The translations under genes were made by a program, and so were the position numbers. Below, in pieces: positions 5,871 through 13,784 of a stretch of 15,410 bases of DNA. The notes under the pieces were generated by a model, which saw only the letters and a program-made list of their open reading frames with translations, made no database searches and was not told the origin of the DNA. Position 1 is the first letter of the stretch, and each line of letters begins with the position of its first letter. The stretch is from JACCQS01 sp050999295. GTDB lineage: Bacteria; Actinomycetota; Actinomycetes; Mycobacteriales; Geodermatophilaceae. The stretch covers positions 1-15,410 of the forward strand of contig JBPCPI010000197.1 in the NCBI GenBank assembly GCA_050999295.1. Direction: 5' to 3'.

Positions 5871-6443
5871 CTACTCCCGCCCGCGCAGCGGCCAGTGCGC
5901 GTAGGTCTCGTGCCGCGCGGTCCTGTCTGGTCCGGCGCCGAGCCGACTTTCGATCAGGTACAGCTCGGTCGCCGTCCAGGGTGATCCGGTGAAGTGGCGT
6001 AGTCGCTCCGCGAGTGGCCTCAGGTCGACGCCGGCCGCACCACGGGCCAGCGTGAGATGCCCGCGATAGGGCCGGCTGTCGACCTCCACTCCGGCCCCAA
6101 CGGCGGCGGCCCGTACGGCATCGGCAAGCCGCTGGAGCGACTCCAGATCGCCGGCGACGCCCGCCCACAACGCCCGGTCGCCGAACCGGTCGCCGAACCG
6201 CCCAGCCCCGGCGATCGAGAGCTTGATCGGTTCGTGCTGTCGGGCGACCGGGTCGAGGCGCTGCATCAGCACGTCGACCGTGGGCTCCTCGACGGCGCCG
6301 AGAAATGCCAGGGTGAGATGCGAGCTGCCGAGGCGGGTCCAGCGTGCCGACGGCGTGTCGTCCCGCAGTGGCTGCGCTGCGCCGCAGAGTTCGTCGAGCG
6401 CGGCGGGAGGTGGCAGCAGCGCCACGAAGAGTCGCTTGGACAC
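5871..6443 (-). CDS. thpR: RNA 2',3'-cyclic phosphodiesterase (LigT/ThpR)
   Basis: A 190-residue member of the 2H phosphoesterase family that opens RNA 2',3'-cyclic phosphates and was first known as an RNA ligase-like activity. The two catalytic HxTx motifs are present as HLTL at residues 42-45 and 129-132. The opening RLFVALLPPPA, the GAGRFGDR and RALWAGV segments and the closing LYLIESRL all fit the family, and the length is normal. The start is a GTG at 6443-6441; a nearby ATG is out of frame. The upstream sequence is G-rich but has no ideal ribosome-binding site. Residues 81-92 read GRFGDRFGDRAL, and the repeated FGDR comes from a 12-bp tandem duplication in the DNA. It is cytoplasmic, and divergent from pckG. 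Confidence 0.93.
   Translation of the reverse strand: MSKRLFVALLPPPAALDELCGAAQPLRDDTPSARWTRLGSSHLTLAFLGAVEEPTVDVLMQRLDPVARQHEPIKLSIAGAGRFGDRFGDRALWAGVAGDLESLQRLADAVRAAAVGAGVEVDSRPYRGHLTLARGAAGVDLRPLAERLRHFTGSPWTATELYLIESRLGAGPDRTARHETYAHWPLRGRE
6174..6200. repeat. 12-bp tandem duplication inside thpR
   Basis: CCGGTCGCCGAA is repeated exactly (6174-6185 and 6186-6197), followed by the first three bases of a third copy. It is in frame and duplicates four residues of ThpR. Confidence 0.9.
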
Positions 6444-6528
6444 AGCCCATTCTCACCCCCAGCCGGGAGCTCGGCTGCCGTACCAGTTCCGCGCCGCACG
6501 GCATGTGATCGAAGGCACAAGCCGGATG

Positions 6529-6557
6529 TTTCGCCCGCGTTACGCCGCCGGTATGGT
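6529..6557 (+). promoter_or_regulatory. Possible pckG promoter
   Basis: TTTCGC (6529-6534) and TATGGT (6552-6557) are 17 bases apart in the 226-base gap between thpR and pckG. The second hexamer fits the actinobacterial TANNNT -10 pattern; the first is a poor -35. This would give a leader of roughly 105 bases before the pckG start. Weak, sequence-only evidence. Confidence 0.25.
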
Positions 6558-6669
6558 GCAGGACATCCCCCACGTACGTCGGGTCGGACCTCAAGCGGGG
6601 TTCGGCGACGGTGCGCCATCTCCGTCTCGTGTCCGCAGACCAGGTCCGCCGCCGGCGCTAGGAGTTGAG

Positions 6670-8487
6670 ATGACCACGGTTGCGATCCCCGGGCTGGATA
6701 CCGCCCCCACCAGTCATGCCCGGCTGCTCGGCTGGGTACGCGAGGTCGCGGAGCTGACCACTCCCGAGCGGGTCGTGTGGATCGACGGCAGCGCGGCGGA
6801 GGGGACCCGGCTGACCGACCAACTCGTCGAGGCAGGCACGTTCACCCGCCTGGAGAAGAAGCCCAACTCCTTCTACGCCGCCTCCGACCCGACCGATGTC
6901 GCCCGGGTCGAGGACCGCACCTTCATCTGTTCGGTACGCGAGCAGGACGCAGGGCCCACCAACAACTGGATGGACCCGCACGAGATGAAGGCCATCATGA
7001 CCGACCTGTACCGCGGGTGCATGCGCGGCCGCACGATGTACGTCATCCCGTTCTGCATGGGCCCGATCGAGGCCGACGAACCGATGTTCGGGGTGGAGAT
7101 CACCGACTCCGAGTACGTCGTGGTCTCCATGCTGGTGATGGCGCGAAGCGGTGCCAAGGCGCTCGAGGCGATGGGAACCGATCGGGACTTCGTTCCGGCC
7201 CTGCACTCGGTCGGAGCCCCGCTGCAGCCCGGCCAGCAGGACGTGGCCTGGCCGTGCAGCGACACCAAGTACATCGTCCAGTTCCCCGAGGAGCGCGCGA
7301 TCTGGTCGTACGGCTCCGGGTACGGCGGCAACGCCCTGCTGGGCAAGAAGTGCTACTCGCTACGGATCGCCTCGGTGATGGCCCGCGACGGCGGCTGGCT
7401 GGCCGAGCACATGCTGATCCTCAAGATGACCAGCCCGGCCGACCAGTCCTACTACATCGCCGCTGCCTTCCCGTCGGCCTGCGGCAAGACCAACCGGGCG
7501 ATGCTCGAGCCGACCATCCCCGGCTGGAAGGTCGAGACGCTGGGCGACGACATCGCCTGGATGCGTTTCGGGGAGGATGGCCGCCTGTACGCGCTGAACC
7601 CCGAGTACGGGCTGTTCGGCGTAGCACCGGGTACCGGCTGGCACACCAATCCCAACGCGATGCGGACCATCGCAAAGGGTAACTCGGTGTTCACCAATGT
7701 CGCCCTGACCGATGACGGCGACATCTGGTGGGAGGGGATGACGAAGGAGAAGCCCGCGCATCTCACGAGCTGGAAAGGGGAGGACTGGACGCCGGAGTCC
7801 GACTTCGTCTCTTCGCATCCGAACTCCCGATTCTGCACCCCCATCAAGCAATGCCCGATCCTGGCTCCCGAGTACGACGACCCCAAGGGTGTACCGATCT
7901 CGGCGATCCTGTTCGGGGGGCGCCGGAAGACCACGATCCCGCTGGTTACCGAGTCCCGGGACTGGCAACACGGCGTCTTCATGGGCGCCACCCTGTCCTC
8001 GGAGACGACGGCCGCGGCGACCGGTGCCGTTGGCGTCGTACGCCGGGACCCGTTCGCGATGCTCCCGTTCGTCGGCTACAACGCCGGCGACTACTTCGCC
8101 CACTGGGTGGAGACCGGCAAGAGCGCGGACGCCACCAAGCTGCCCAAGATCTATTACGTCAACTGGTTCCGGGTAGACGAGGACGGGAAGTTCCTCTGGC
8201 CGGGATTCGGGGAGAACTCCCGGGTCCTCAAGTGGGTCATCGAGCGGCTGGAAGGAAGCGCGGCCGCGGTGGAGACCCCGGTCGGTCACGTGCCTACTCC
8301 GGATTCCCTGGACACCGACGGCCTCGGCATGACCGACGAGCAGATCGCGGCGGTGCTCGCCGTCGACGCGCAGGAGTGGCAGGCCGAGATCCCGCAGATC
8401 GCCGAGTGGTTCGACAAGATCGGCGACATGCTGCCGACCACCATGCGTGACGAACTCGACACCCTCAAGCGCCGCCTCGACGCCTGA
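6670..8487 (+). CDS. pckG: Phosphoenolpyruvate carboxykinase (GTP)
   Basis: A 605-residue GTP-dependent PEPCK that converts oxaloacetate + GTP to phosphoenolpyruvate + GDP + CO2, the first committed step of gluconeogenesis. Length is typical. The family P-loop FPSACGKTNRAML is at residues 267-279 and includes the reactive cysteine of GTP-type enzymes. The kinase-2 metal-binding segment LGDDIAWM is at 291-298, the substrate region YGSGYGGNALLGKKCYSLR near 214-232, and NNWMDP at 98-103. I chose the ATG at 6670 because AGGAG (6660-6664) is five bases upstream; the open frame back to 6223 is antisense to thpR and unlike the family. The gene stands alone: thpR is divergent and the next gene is convergent. 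Two related palindromes follow the stop. Confidence 0.98.
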   Translation: MTTVAIPGLDTAPTSHARLLGWVREVAELTTPERVVWIDGSAAEGTRLTDQLVEAGTFTRLEKKPNSFYAASDPTDVARVEDRTFICSVREQDAGPTNNWMDPHEMKAIMTDLYRGCMRGRTMYVIPFCMGPIEADEPMFGVEITDSEYVVVSMLVMARSGAKALEAMGTDRDFVPALHSVGAPLQPGQQDVAWPCSDTKYIVQFPEERAIWSYGSGYGGNALLGKKCYSLRIASVMARDGGWLAEHMLILKMTSPADQSYYIAAAFPSACGKTNRAMLEPTIPGWKVETLGDDIAWMRFGEDGRLYALNPEYGLFGVAPGTGWHTNPNAMRTIAKGNSVFTNVALTDDGDIWWEGMTKEKPAHLTSWKGEDWTPESDFVSSHPNSRFCTPIKQCPILAPEYDDPKGVPISAILFGGRRKTTIPLVTESRDWQHGVFMGATLSSETTAAATGAVGVVRRDPFAMLPFVGYNAGDYFAHWVETGKSADATKLPKIYYVNWFRVDEDGKFLWPGFGENSRVLKWVIERLEGSAAAVETPVGHVPTPDSLDTDGLGMTDEQIAAVLAVDAQEWQAEIPQIAEWFDKIGDMLPTTMRDELDTLKRRLDA

Positions 8488-8581
8488 TCCCCAACAGAAC
8501 ATCGCGGTTATGCGCATAACCGTCACCGATCGGGCCGATTTTCCGCGGTTGTGCGCAGAACCGCGGGGTCTCGACGCCTGA
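8476..8581. repeat. Twin palindromes bracketed by 12-bp direct repeats after pckG
   Basis: The last 12 bases of pckG, CTCGACGCCTGA (8476-8487), recur exactly at 8570-8581. Between the copies lie a perfect 18-bp palindrome, CGGTTATGCGCATAACCG (8505-8522), and a 16/18 match to it, CGGTTGTGCGCAGAACCG (8546-8563). The second is part of a larger repeat with CCGCGGTT/AACCGCGG arms (8543-8566). ATCGG-G-CCGAT followed by TTTT lies between them. They could act as a bidirectional terminator for the convergent pckG and reductase genes. The flanking repeats also fit a small inserted element. Confidence 0.7.
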
Positions 8582-8588
8582 CCGCTGA

Positions 8589-9155
8589 CTAAGTGATCTT
8601 TCGGTAGCGCAGGTAGACCACTCCGGAGGCATCGAAGCGCCGGGTCTCGACCTGCTCGACGTGAATCGCGGTGTCGAGCAGCGGGAAGAACGGCCGGCCA
8701 GCACCGAGGATCACCGGATACACCAGCAGCCGGAACTCGTCGATCAGACCGAGCCGGATCAGCTGGGCGGCGAGGTCCGCGCCGCCGCAGTCGAGGTCCC
8801 CACCGGTCTCTTCCTGGAATCGGCGGACCTCGGTGGTGATGTCCTCGGCGGCCAATCGGCTGTTCCAGCCAACCGAGGGAAGCGTCCGAGAGAACACCAG
8901 CCTTGGGGTGGCCAGCCAGATCGCCGCGAACTCCTGCTCGACCTGCGGCGCGGCCGGATTCTCCGGAACAGAGGGCCAGTAGCCGGACATCACTTCGTAG
9001 AGGTGCCGCCCGTACACCGAACCGCTCGTCTCGGCAGCCTGCTCGTTGGCGAACCGGTGTACCTCCTCGTCCGGTTCACCCCAGCCGATGTCGCGTCCGG
9101 GCGCTTCCATGAAGCCATCCAGCGAAACGCCCATCGAATAGATCACGATGCCCAT
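8589..9155 (-). CDS. Dihydrofolate reductase/RibD C-terminal domain family protein
   Basis: A 188-residue single-domain reductase of the RibD-C/DHFR-like fold. Diagnostic segments are the opening VIYSMGVSLDGFMEAPGRDI, YGRHLYEVMSGYWP, LVFSRTLPSVGWNSRL, the GGDLDCGGADLAAQLIRLGL region that binds NADPH in relatives, and the closing LVYPVILGAGRPFFPLL. Stand-alone members are usually annotated as dihydrofolate reductase family proteins, but their substrates are generally unknown. True folate reduction or a riboflavin role is not supported by the neighbours. The ATG at 9155-9153 is chosen because GAGGGAG precedes it by five bases and homology begins at once. Direct repeats lie upstream in the gap before the divergent MFS gene. 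Confidence 0.9.
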   Translation of the reverse strand: MGIVIYSMGVSLDGFMEAPGRDIGWGEPDEEVHRFANEQAAETSGSVYGRHLYEVMSGYWPSVPENPAAPQVEQEFAAIWLATPRLVFSRTLPSVGWNSRLAAEDITTEVRRFQEETGGDLDCGGADLAAQLIRLGLIDEFRLLVYPVILGAGRPFFPLLDTAIHVEQVETRRFDASGVVYLRYRKIT

Positions 9156-9202
9156 GTCCACTCCCTCGTCGCAGTCCCGCCGGATATGACCGTGCGCATG
9201 GC

Positions 9203-9225
9203 CGAAAGTCAAAGGTCGAAAGTCA
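9203..9225. promoter_or_regulatory. Direct repeat pair in the reductase/MFS divergent gap
   Basis: CGAAAGTCA occurs at 9203-9211 and again at 9217-9225, a 14-bp period. On the minus strand the first copy overlaps TTGACT (9212-9207), a possible -35 for the reductase gene. The matching -10 region (TCATAT, 9189-9184) is poor. The repeats may bind a regulator. Confidence 0.35.
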
Positions 9226-9312
9226 TCGCGACGAAGCTCGCACATCGTCGCGGTTCTGACGGCCCGAGTCGGTTAGCGTGTGCCGGTTGACTCACAGCAG
9301 CAAGGGGGCCGG

Positions 9313-10527
9313 GTGCTCGGGGCGTACAAGCAGGTCGTGCTGACCCCGCACGCCCTGCCGATGATCGCGGTCGGCTTCCTCGGTCGCTTGCCCCTGTCGA
9401 TGGTGGGCCTGGGTTGTCTGCTCGTGGTCGAGGACTACACCGGGTCCTACGCGCTCGGTGGGGCGGTCGCGGCCACGGGTGCGGTGACCACGTCGTTGTT
9501 CGGGCCACTGCTGGGCCGAGCGGCCGATGCGTTCGGGCAACGCCGGGTACTGCTGCCGACTCTCGCGGTGTTCGTGATCGCCGGCGCGACCTTTCTCTGG
9601 ACGGTCCGAGAGGATCAGCCGAGATGGCTCATGTTCCTGGCTGCGGGGGTCGCCGGCGCCTGCATCCCGCCGATCTCCAGCATGCTGCGTACCAGGTGGA
9701 CCTACCTTCTGAAAGGCTCCCCGCGGCTGCCCACGGCACTTGCCTTCGAATCGGTGATGGACGAATTCACCTTCATCATCGGGCCGGTCATCGTCACATT
9801 TCTGTCCACCACCGGTCACACCACATCCGGGGTCGTGACCGCCTTCGTGCTCGCTGCTGTCGGTGGGCTGCTCTTCGCTGCCCAGCGAAAGACCGAGCCC
9901 CCGCCGGGCGGAGCGCAGATCCAACGCGGCCCCTCAGCGATGCGAACTCCGGGACTTCGCGTGCTCTGTGTCGTCGGGTTCGTGATCGGCGGGATCCTGG
10001 GTGACCTGCAGGTCAGCCTGGTTGCGTTTTCCGAGGAGCAAGACGCCTACTCCATGTCCGGTGTGCTGATCGCTGCCCTGGCGGTCGGCTCCATGGCCTC
10101 CGGGATCCTCTGGGGGACATTGCACTTCCGTACGCCGCTGCATTCGAGGCTCATCAACACGCTCGGATGCCTTACCCTGCTGAGCCTCCCGCTGGCGCTG
10201 ATCGGCGACATCTGGCCCATGGTGATCGCGGCGGCAGTGTTCGGTTTCGCGATCTCCCCGTCTTTGATCACCTCCTTCACTCTCGTGGAGAAGCTGGTCG
10301 CTGAGGAGATCGTCACCGAAGGGTTCACCTGGGTGGGTACCGCCGTCGGACTGGGGGTAGCGGTGGGTGCCGCTTCCTCGGGTGTCCTGGTGGAGGTCTC
10401 CGGCGCCAACCAGGCCCTTCTCGTGGCCACCGCGCTCGCCCTGCTCGCGGCTTCGACGGTCTTCGGTTTTCAACGCACCCTCATCACAGATTCGGAGCTG
10501 GCTGGCGAAAGTGCCCGAGTGCAGTGA
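9313..10527 (+). CDS. MFS transporter
   Basis: A 404-residue integral membrane permease of the major facilitator superfamily with about 11-12 hydrophobic segments. The conserved loop-2/3 motif A appears as LLGRAADAFGQRRVLLPT, which places it among proton-coupled MFS exporters; the substrate cannot be read from sequence. I prefer the GTG at 9313 because AAGGGGG (9302-9308) lies just upstream. A GTG at 9280 would add eleven polar residues and has no ribosome-binding site. It is divergent from the reductase gene. Its last 594 bases are also open on the opposite strand, in continuation of the MMPL reading frame, so the 3' ends of the two permease genes meet or overlap. Confidence 0.9.
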   Translation: MLGAYKQVVLTPHALPMIAVGFLGRLPLSMVGLGCLLVVEDYTGSYALGGAVAATGAVTTSLFGPLLGRAADAFGQRRVLLPTLAVFVIAGATFLWTVREDQPRWLMFLAAGVAGACIPPISSMLRTRWTYLLKGSPRLPTALAFESVMDEFTFIIGPVIVTFLSTTGHTTSGVVTAFVLAAVGGLLFAAQRKTEPPPGGAQIQRGPSAMRTPGLRVLCVVGFVIGGILGDLQVSLVAFSEEQDAYSMSGVLIAALAVGSMASGILWGTLHFRTPLHSRLINTLGCLTLLSLPLALIGDIWPMVIAAAVFGFAISPSLITSFTLVEKLVAEEIVTEGFTWVGTAVGLGVAVGAASSGVLVEVSGANQALLVATALALLAASTVFGFQRTLITDSELAGESARVQ

Positions 10528-12606
10528 CGGGGAGGCGGCGGAGCGACTCCCCTGCAGGAGCCGGTCCAGCCATCCGGGCAGGTACCAGTTGCCCTCGTCG
10601 AGCAACGCCATGGCAGCTGGGACGAGCAGCATCCGGACCAGAGTCACGTCCACCAGGATGGCCGTGGCCATGCCGACCCCGATGATTTTGACCAGCACCG
10701 ACGGGTCAAGGGCGAATCCGGCTGCGACCGCGATCATGATCGCCGCAGCGGAGGTGATGATCCGGGTCGTCGAGGACAGGCCGGCGACGATGCCGGCCCG
10801 GCCGGTCACGCCGGCCTCCCGCTGCTCGCGGATGGCCGAGAGCATGAAGACCTCGTAGTCCATCGACAGGCCGAACAGGATCGCGAAGAGGATCACCGGC
10901 GCCCAGGCCACGATGGGGATCGGCCCCGGAAGGCCGAGCAATTGCGCACCGAGATCGGTTTGGAAGGCCAGGGTCAGGACGCCGAAGGAGGCACAGACCG
11001 ACAGCAGGTTGCCAACCACAGCTTTCAACGGCACGACGATCGACCGGAACACGACCAGCAGCAGCACGAAGGTGGCGCTCAGGACGGCCAGGATGACCCA
11101 CCACAATTGGGCACTCAGCGTCGTGGTCATGTCCAACCCGGCCGCCGTAGGGCCGGTGATGTCGACACCGTCGGGCAGCTGGTCGGCCAGCCGTCGTACC
11201 AGAACGCCGGTTGCCTCATCCGAGGGGCCGGTGGTCGGGATGACTTGGATCAGCGCTGTGCTCCCGTCTGCCGCAACCACCGGCGGGAAAACCTCGGCCA
11301 CCCCGCCGACTGTGGCCAGGTCGACGGCGAGCCGGTCGACGTGCGCGACGGCGTGCCGGTCGGCGACGAGCAGCAGCGGGCCATTGGCACCCGGCCCGAA
11401 GGATGCGCTGACCAAGTCGTAGGCCTGACGCGTGGGCTGGTCGACGCTCTCGCTGCCGGCGTCGCTCTGGCCCAGGCGCATCCCCAGACCCGGAGCGGCC
11501 AGGGCCAGGAGTGCCAGCACACTGATCATCAGCCACCCGCCCGGCCGGGAAACGACCCGCCGGGCCAGCCGCTGTGCGCGGGGCGAGTGGAAGGAGTCCA
11601 TCGGCAGGACGGGCGCACGTCGAGCCCGGCGGCCAAAGACCCGTAGGCCCGCCAGGCCGAGCAGCGCCGGTAGCAGCGTGATCGACACCAGCATCGTGGC
11701 CAGTACGACCAGACCGGCGGCAAAGCCCATCGAGGCGAAACTGGGAATCCCGGAGAACACCAGGCCGGTGATGCCGATGAGGACCGACACCCCGGCGACC
11801 ACAACCGAGTGGCCGGCGGTGGCCGTGGCGTTCGCGGCAGCCTCGACCGGACTAGCGCCGGCGGCCAGCCCCTGCCGATGCCGGGCGATGATGAACAAGG
11901 CGTAGTCGATCCCGACACCGAGACCGAGCATCGCCCCCAACGTAGGGCTGACCGTGTTCACGTCGACCGCAGCCGCCAACAGCGTGATCATCCCGATCCC
12001 GATCCCGACACCGAGCCCGGCGACGACCAACGGGAGTCCGGCGGCCAGCGCGGATCCGAACGCCAAGAGCAGGATGATCAGGGCGACGCCGACACCGATT
12101 CCTTCGGCCACGCCGTTCGGCCCTTGGATGCTCTCCGGTATCTGCCCACCGACGGCGACCTCGGTGCCCGCGGCGGCCAGCGGCCGGCTGGCATCGGTGA
12201 GCGCTTCGGTCACGGCTGCGGCGTCCAGATCGGCGATCTCTGCGTCGAACCGGGCGTCCAGCAGCGCGCTCGACCCGTCCTCGCTGATCCGGGTGCGCAC
12301 CTCGGCAACGCCGCGGACGTCGGCCACCTCGGCCGCGGTCTGGTCGAGCGCGGCCCGGTCGATCGGACCGGTGGGCGCGCTGGCTATCACATGCGCATGC
12401 GCTCCAGCCTGCTGCGGAAAGCCCTCGGCCAGGCGCTCGGTGGCTCGTTCGCTGGAGCTTCCCGGCACGGTCATCGTGTCCCGAAGGACCCCGCCGACCA
12501 TCCCGGCGAGGCTGGTGATCGCCGCGACGACCGCGATCCAGAGGACGATCGTGCGGGCGGGATGGCGAGCACACCAGCCCCCAAGTCGGTGCAGCGTTCC
12601 GGTCAT
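9934..12606 (-). CDS. MMPL/RND-family membrane transporter with long antisense-overlapping tail
   Basis: The recognisable permease is residues 1 to about 690. It has TM1 near 18-40 and a periplasmic loop to about 165, then TM2-6 near 168-325 with GIDYALFI (D234-Y235). A second hydrophobic start follows near 357-375, a second loop, then TM8-12 near 500-670 with SMDYEVFML (D583-Y584). The paired Asp-Tyr motifs are the proton-relay residues of MmpL-type exporters, which move lipids or small toxic molecules. The start ATG (12606-12604) has AGGAG six bases upstream. No stop occurs where the family normally ends (about 10530). The frame continues about 196 hydrophilic, His/Asp/Arg-rich codons antisense to the MFS gene and stops at 9934. 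That tail has no recognisable domain. A divergent LysR gene and a palindrome suggest regulation. Confidence 0.9.
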   Translation of the reverse strand: MTGTLHRLGGWCARHPARTIVLWIAVVAAITSLAGMVGGVLRDTMTVPGSSSERATERLAEGFPQQAGAHAHVIASAPTGPIDRAALDQTAAEVADVRGVAEVRTRISEDGSSALLDARFDAEIADLDAAAVTEALTDASRPLAAAGTEVAVGGQIPESIQGPNGVAEGIGVGVALIILLLAFGSALAAGLPLVVAGLGVGIGIGMITLLAAAVDVNTVSPTLGAMLGLGVGIDYALFIIARHRQGLAAGASPVEAAANATATAGHSVVVAGVSVLIGITGLVFSGIPSFASMGFAAGLVVLATMLVSITLLPALLGLAGLRVFGRRARRAPVLPMDSFHSPRAQRLARRVVSRPGGWLMISVLALLALAAPGLGMRLGQSDAGSESVDQPTRQAYDLVSASFGPGANGPLLLVADRHAVAHVDRLAVDLATVGGVAEVFPPVVAADGSTALIQVIPTTGPSDEATGVLVRRLADQLPDGVDITGPTAAGLDMTTTLSAQLWWVILAVLSATFVLLLVVFRSIVVPLKAVVGNLLSVCASFGVLTLAFQTDLGAQLLGLPGPIPIVAWAPVILFAILFGLSMDYEVFMLSAIREQREAGVTGRAGIVAGLSSTTRIITSAAAIMIAVAAGFALDPSVLVKIIGVGMATAILVDVTLVRMLLVPAAMALLDEGNWYLPGWLDRLLQGSRSAASPSLHSGTFASQLRICDEGALKTEDRRSREQGERGGHEKGLVGAGDLHQDTRGSGTHRYPQSDGGTHPGEPFGDDLLSDQLLHESEGGDQRRGDRETEHCRRDHHGPDVADQRQREAQQGKASERVDEPRMQRRTEVQCPPEDPGGHGADRQGSDQHTGHGVGVLLLGKRNQADLQVTQDPADHEPDDTEHAKSRSSHR

Positions 12607-12698
12607 GGCGATCTCCTGGCGGTGGCGGCGTGGCCGGATCCCGGCTGAACCGAGACAAGCCGCACCCAGACAGCGCGTCCAACAGCAATCCGGGCCGG

Positions 12699-12721
12699 AT
12701 CGACAACTGTTGGTTGTCGAT
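12699..12721. promoter_or_regulatory. 23-bp palindrome between the MMPL and lysR-type genes
   Basis: ATCGACAAC (12699-12707) and GTTGTCGAT (12713-12721) are perfect 9-bp arms around TGTTG. The site is 92 bases upstream of the MMPL start and 28 bases upstream of the preferred lysR start. This is the usual place for a LysR-type regulator's binding site controlling both itself and a divergent target. A canonical T-N11-A is not centred on the symmetry axis. Confidence 0.6.
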
Positions 12722-12749
12722 GTCGTCCCATGGCGACGACAATCGGCTC

Positions 12750-13784
12750 GTGGACCTCGACTCGGCCCTGCTTCGCGCCTTTGTGGTGACCGCCGAGGAG
12801 ATGCACTTCGGCCGGGCGGCCGGGCGGCTGCAGCTCACCCAGCAGGCGCTGTCCAAGCGGATTGCCCGCCTCGAGAACCTGCTTGCACTCCGCCTCCTCG
12901 ACCGGGCCAGCCGACGGGTCGAGCTCACTGACGCCGGGGGGAGGTTGCTGCCCCTGGCTCGTCAGGCGGTCGACGCCGTCGACGCCGTGGCCTGCGAAGT
13001 GTTCAGTGCCGGGCAGCCACTCGTGGTCGACGTCCTGGGCGAGCATCTGACGCCCGTGCACCTGCTGCACCGGGCGGTCGCCAGGCAGCCGGATCTCGAC
13101 GTCGAGATCATCATGCGAGACAACAAGGTTGCCCTCACTGAAGCACTGCGCAGCGGCAGCGCTGACGTGGCGATCGGCTGGTCGAGTGCGGTCGAGGATC
13201 CGTGGCCGCGGGACATCCAGCGGCAGTTGCTACTGCTCGAGCCCGTGTACGTGCTGATGTCCACCCAGCACGCGCTGGCCGGACGCGACGAGATCGGTCT
13301 CGCCGAACTGGCGGACGTGGCGCTGTGGTTCCCGACCCGCAACGCACCCCCGGAGTGGGTGCGTTGGCTCGACGAGCTGGCCGCGGCGTACGGCCTGCGG
13401 ATCGACCGATTCGGGACCACCCTGGGCTTCGACGACTTCCTCAACCTGGGCGGAGTGCCGGAGAGAGTGACCTTCTTCGGCGGGGCGATGCCCGTACCGA
13501 CGGGGGAGGAGGTCCGGTTGGTGCCGATCGTGGACCCGACACCGGTGGTCGTCTGGACGGTGATGTGGCGGCGCCGCGTCCCCGACGCCCGGGTAGCCCG
13601 CCTTGTCGAGTTGATGACCGAGGGTCAGCCTGATCTGCTCCGCGCCACCCGTACTGATCCGGAAGCCCTCTGGCTCCCGGAGGGAGATCGAGCCTACGTC
13701 GCCCGTCTCAGCCCACCTGAGCGCATGTCTGGTCCGGCAGCCGTGGAAGATCTCGAGCATGGCCGATTTCGTGGGCGCGGTTGA
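12750..13784 (+). CDS. LysR-family transcriptional regulator
   Basis: A 344-residue LysR-type regulator. The N-terminal winged helix-turn-helix is clear: LRAFVVTAEEMHFGRAAGRL, then QLTQQALSKRIARLENLLAL and RLLDRASRRVELTDAGGRLL within the first 65 residues. A periplasmic-binding-like effector domain follows (PLVVDVLGEHL, ADVAIGW, PVYVLMSTQHAL). The GTG at 12750 puts the HTH at the usual N-terminus. Upstream in-frame starts at 12630 and 12720 add residues without homology, and 12720 lies inside the palindrome. No start has a strong ribosome-binding site. The protein is about 40 residues longer than most relatives, with a polar tail that runs 26 bases into glpK. It is divergent from the MMPL permease gene, so control of that exporter is the simplest guess. 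Confidence 0.92.
   Translation: MDLDSALLRAFVVTAEEMHFGRAAGRLQLTQQALSKRIARLENLLALRLLDRASRRVELTDAGGRLLPLARQAVDAVDAVACEVFSAGQPLVVDVLGEHLTPVHLLHRAVARQPDLDVEIIMRDNKVALTEALRSGSADVAIGWSSAVEDPWPRDIQRQLLLLEPVYVLMSTQHALAGRDEIGLAELADVALWFPTRNAPPEWVRWLDELAAAYGLRIDRFGTTLGFDDFLNLGGVPERVTFFGGAMPVPTGEEVRLVPIVDPTPVVVWTVMWRRRVPDARVARLVELMTEGQPDLLRATRTDPEALWLPEGDRAYVARLSPPERMSGPAAVEDLEHGRFRGRG

Noticed and set aside
6223..6669. 149-residue N-terminal extension of PEPCK
   Set aside because: Antisense to thpR, unlike any PEPCK, and an ideal AGGAG-ATG lies at 6660-6672.
7360..8526. 388-codon open frame antisense to pckG
   Set aside because: It mirrors a certain PEPCK gene, has a Gly/Arg/Asp-rich composition typical of antisense reading in GC-rich DNA, and shows no family or ribosome-binding site.
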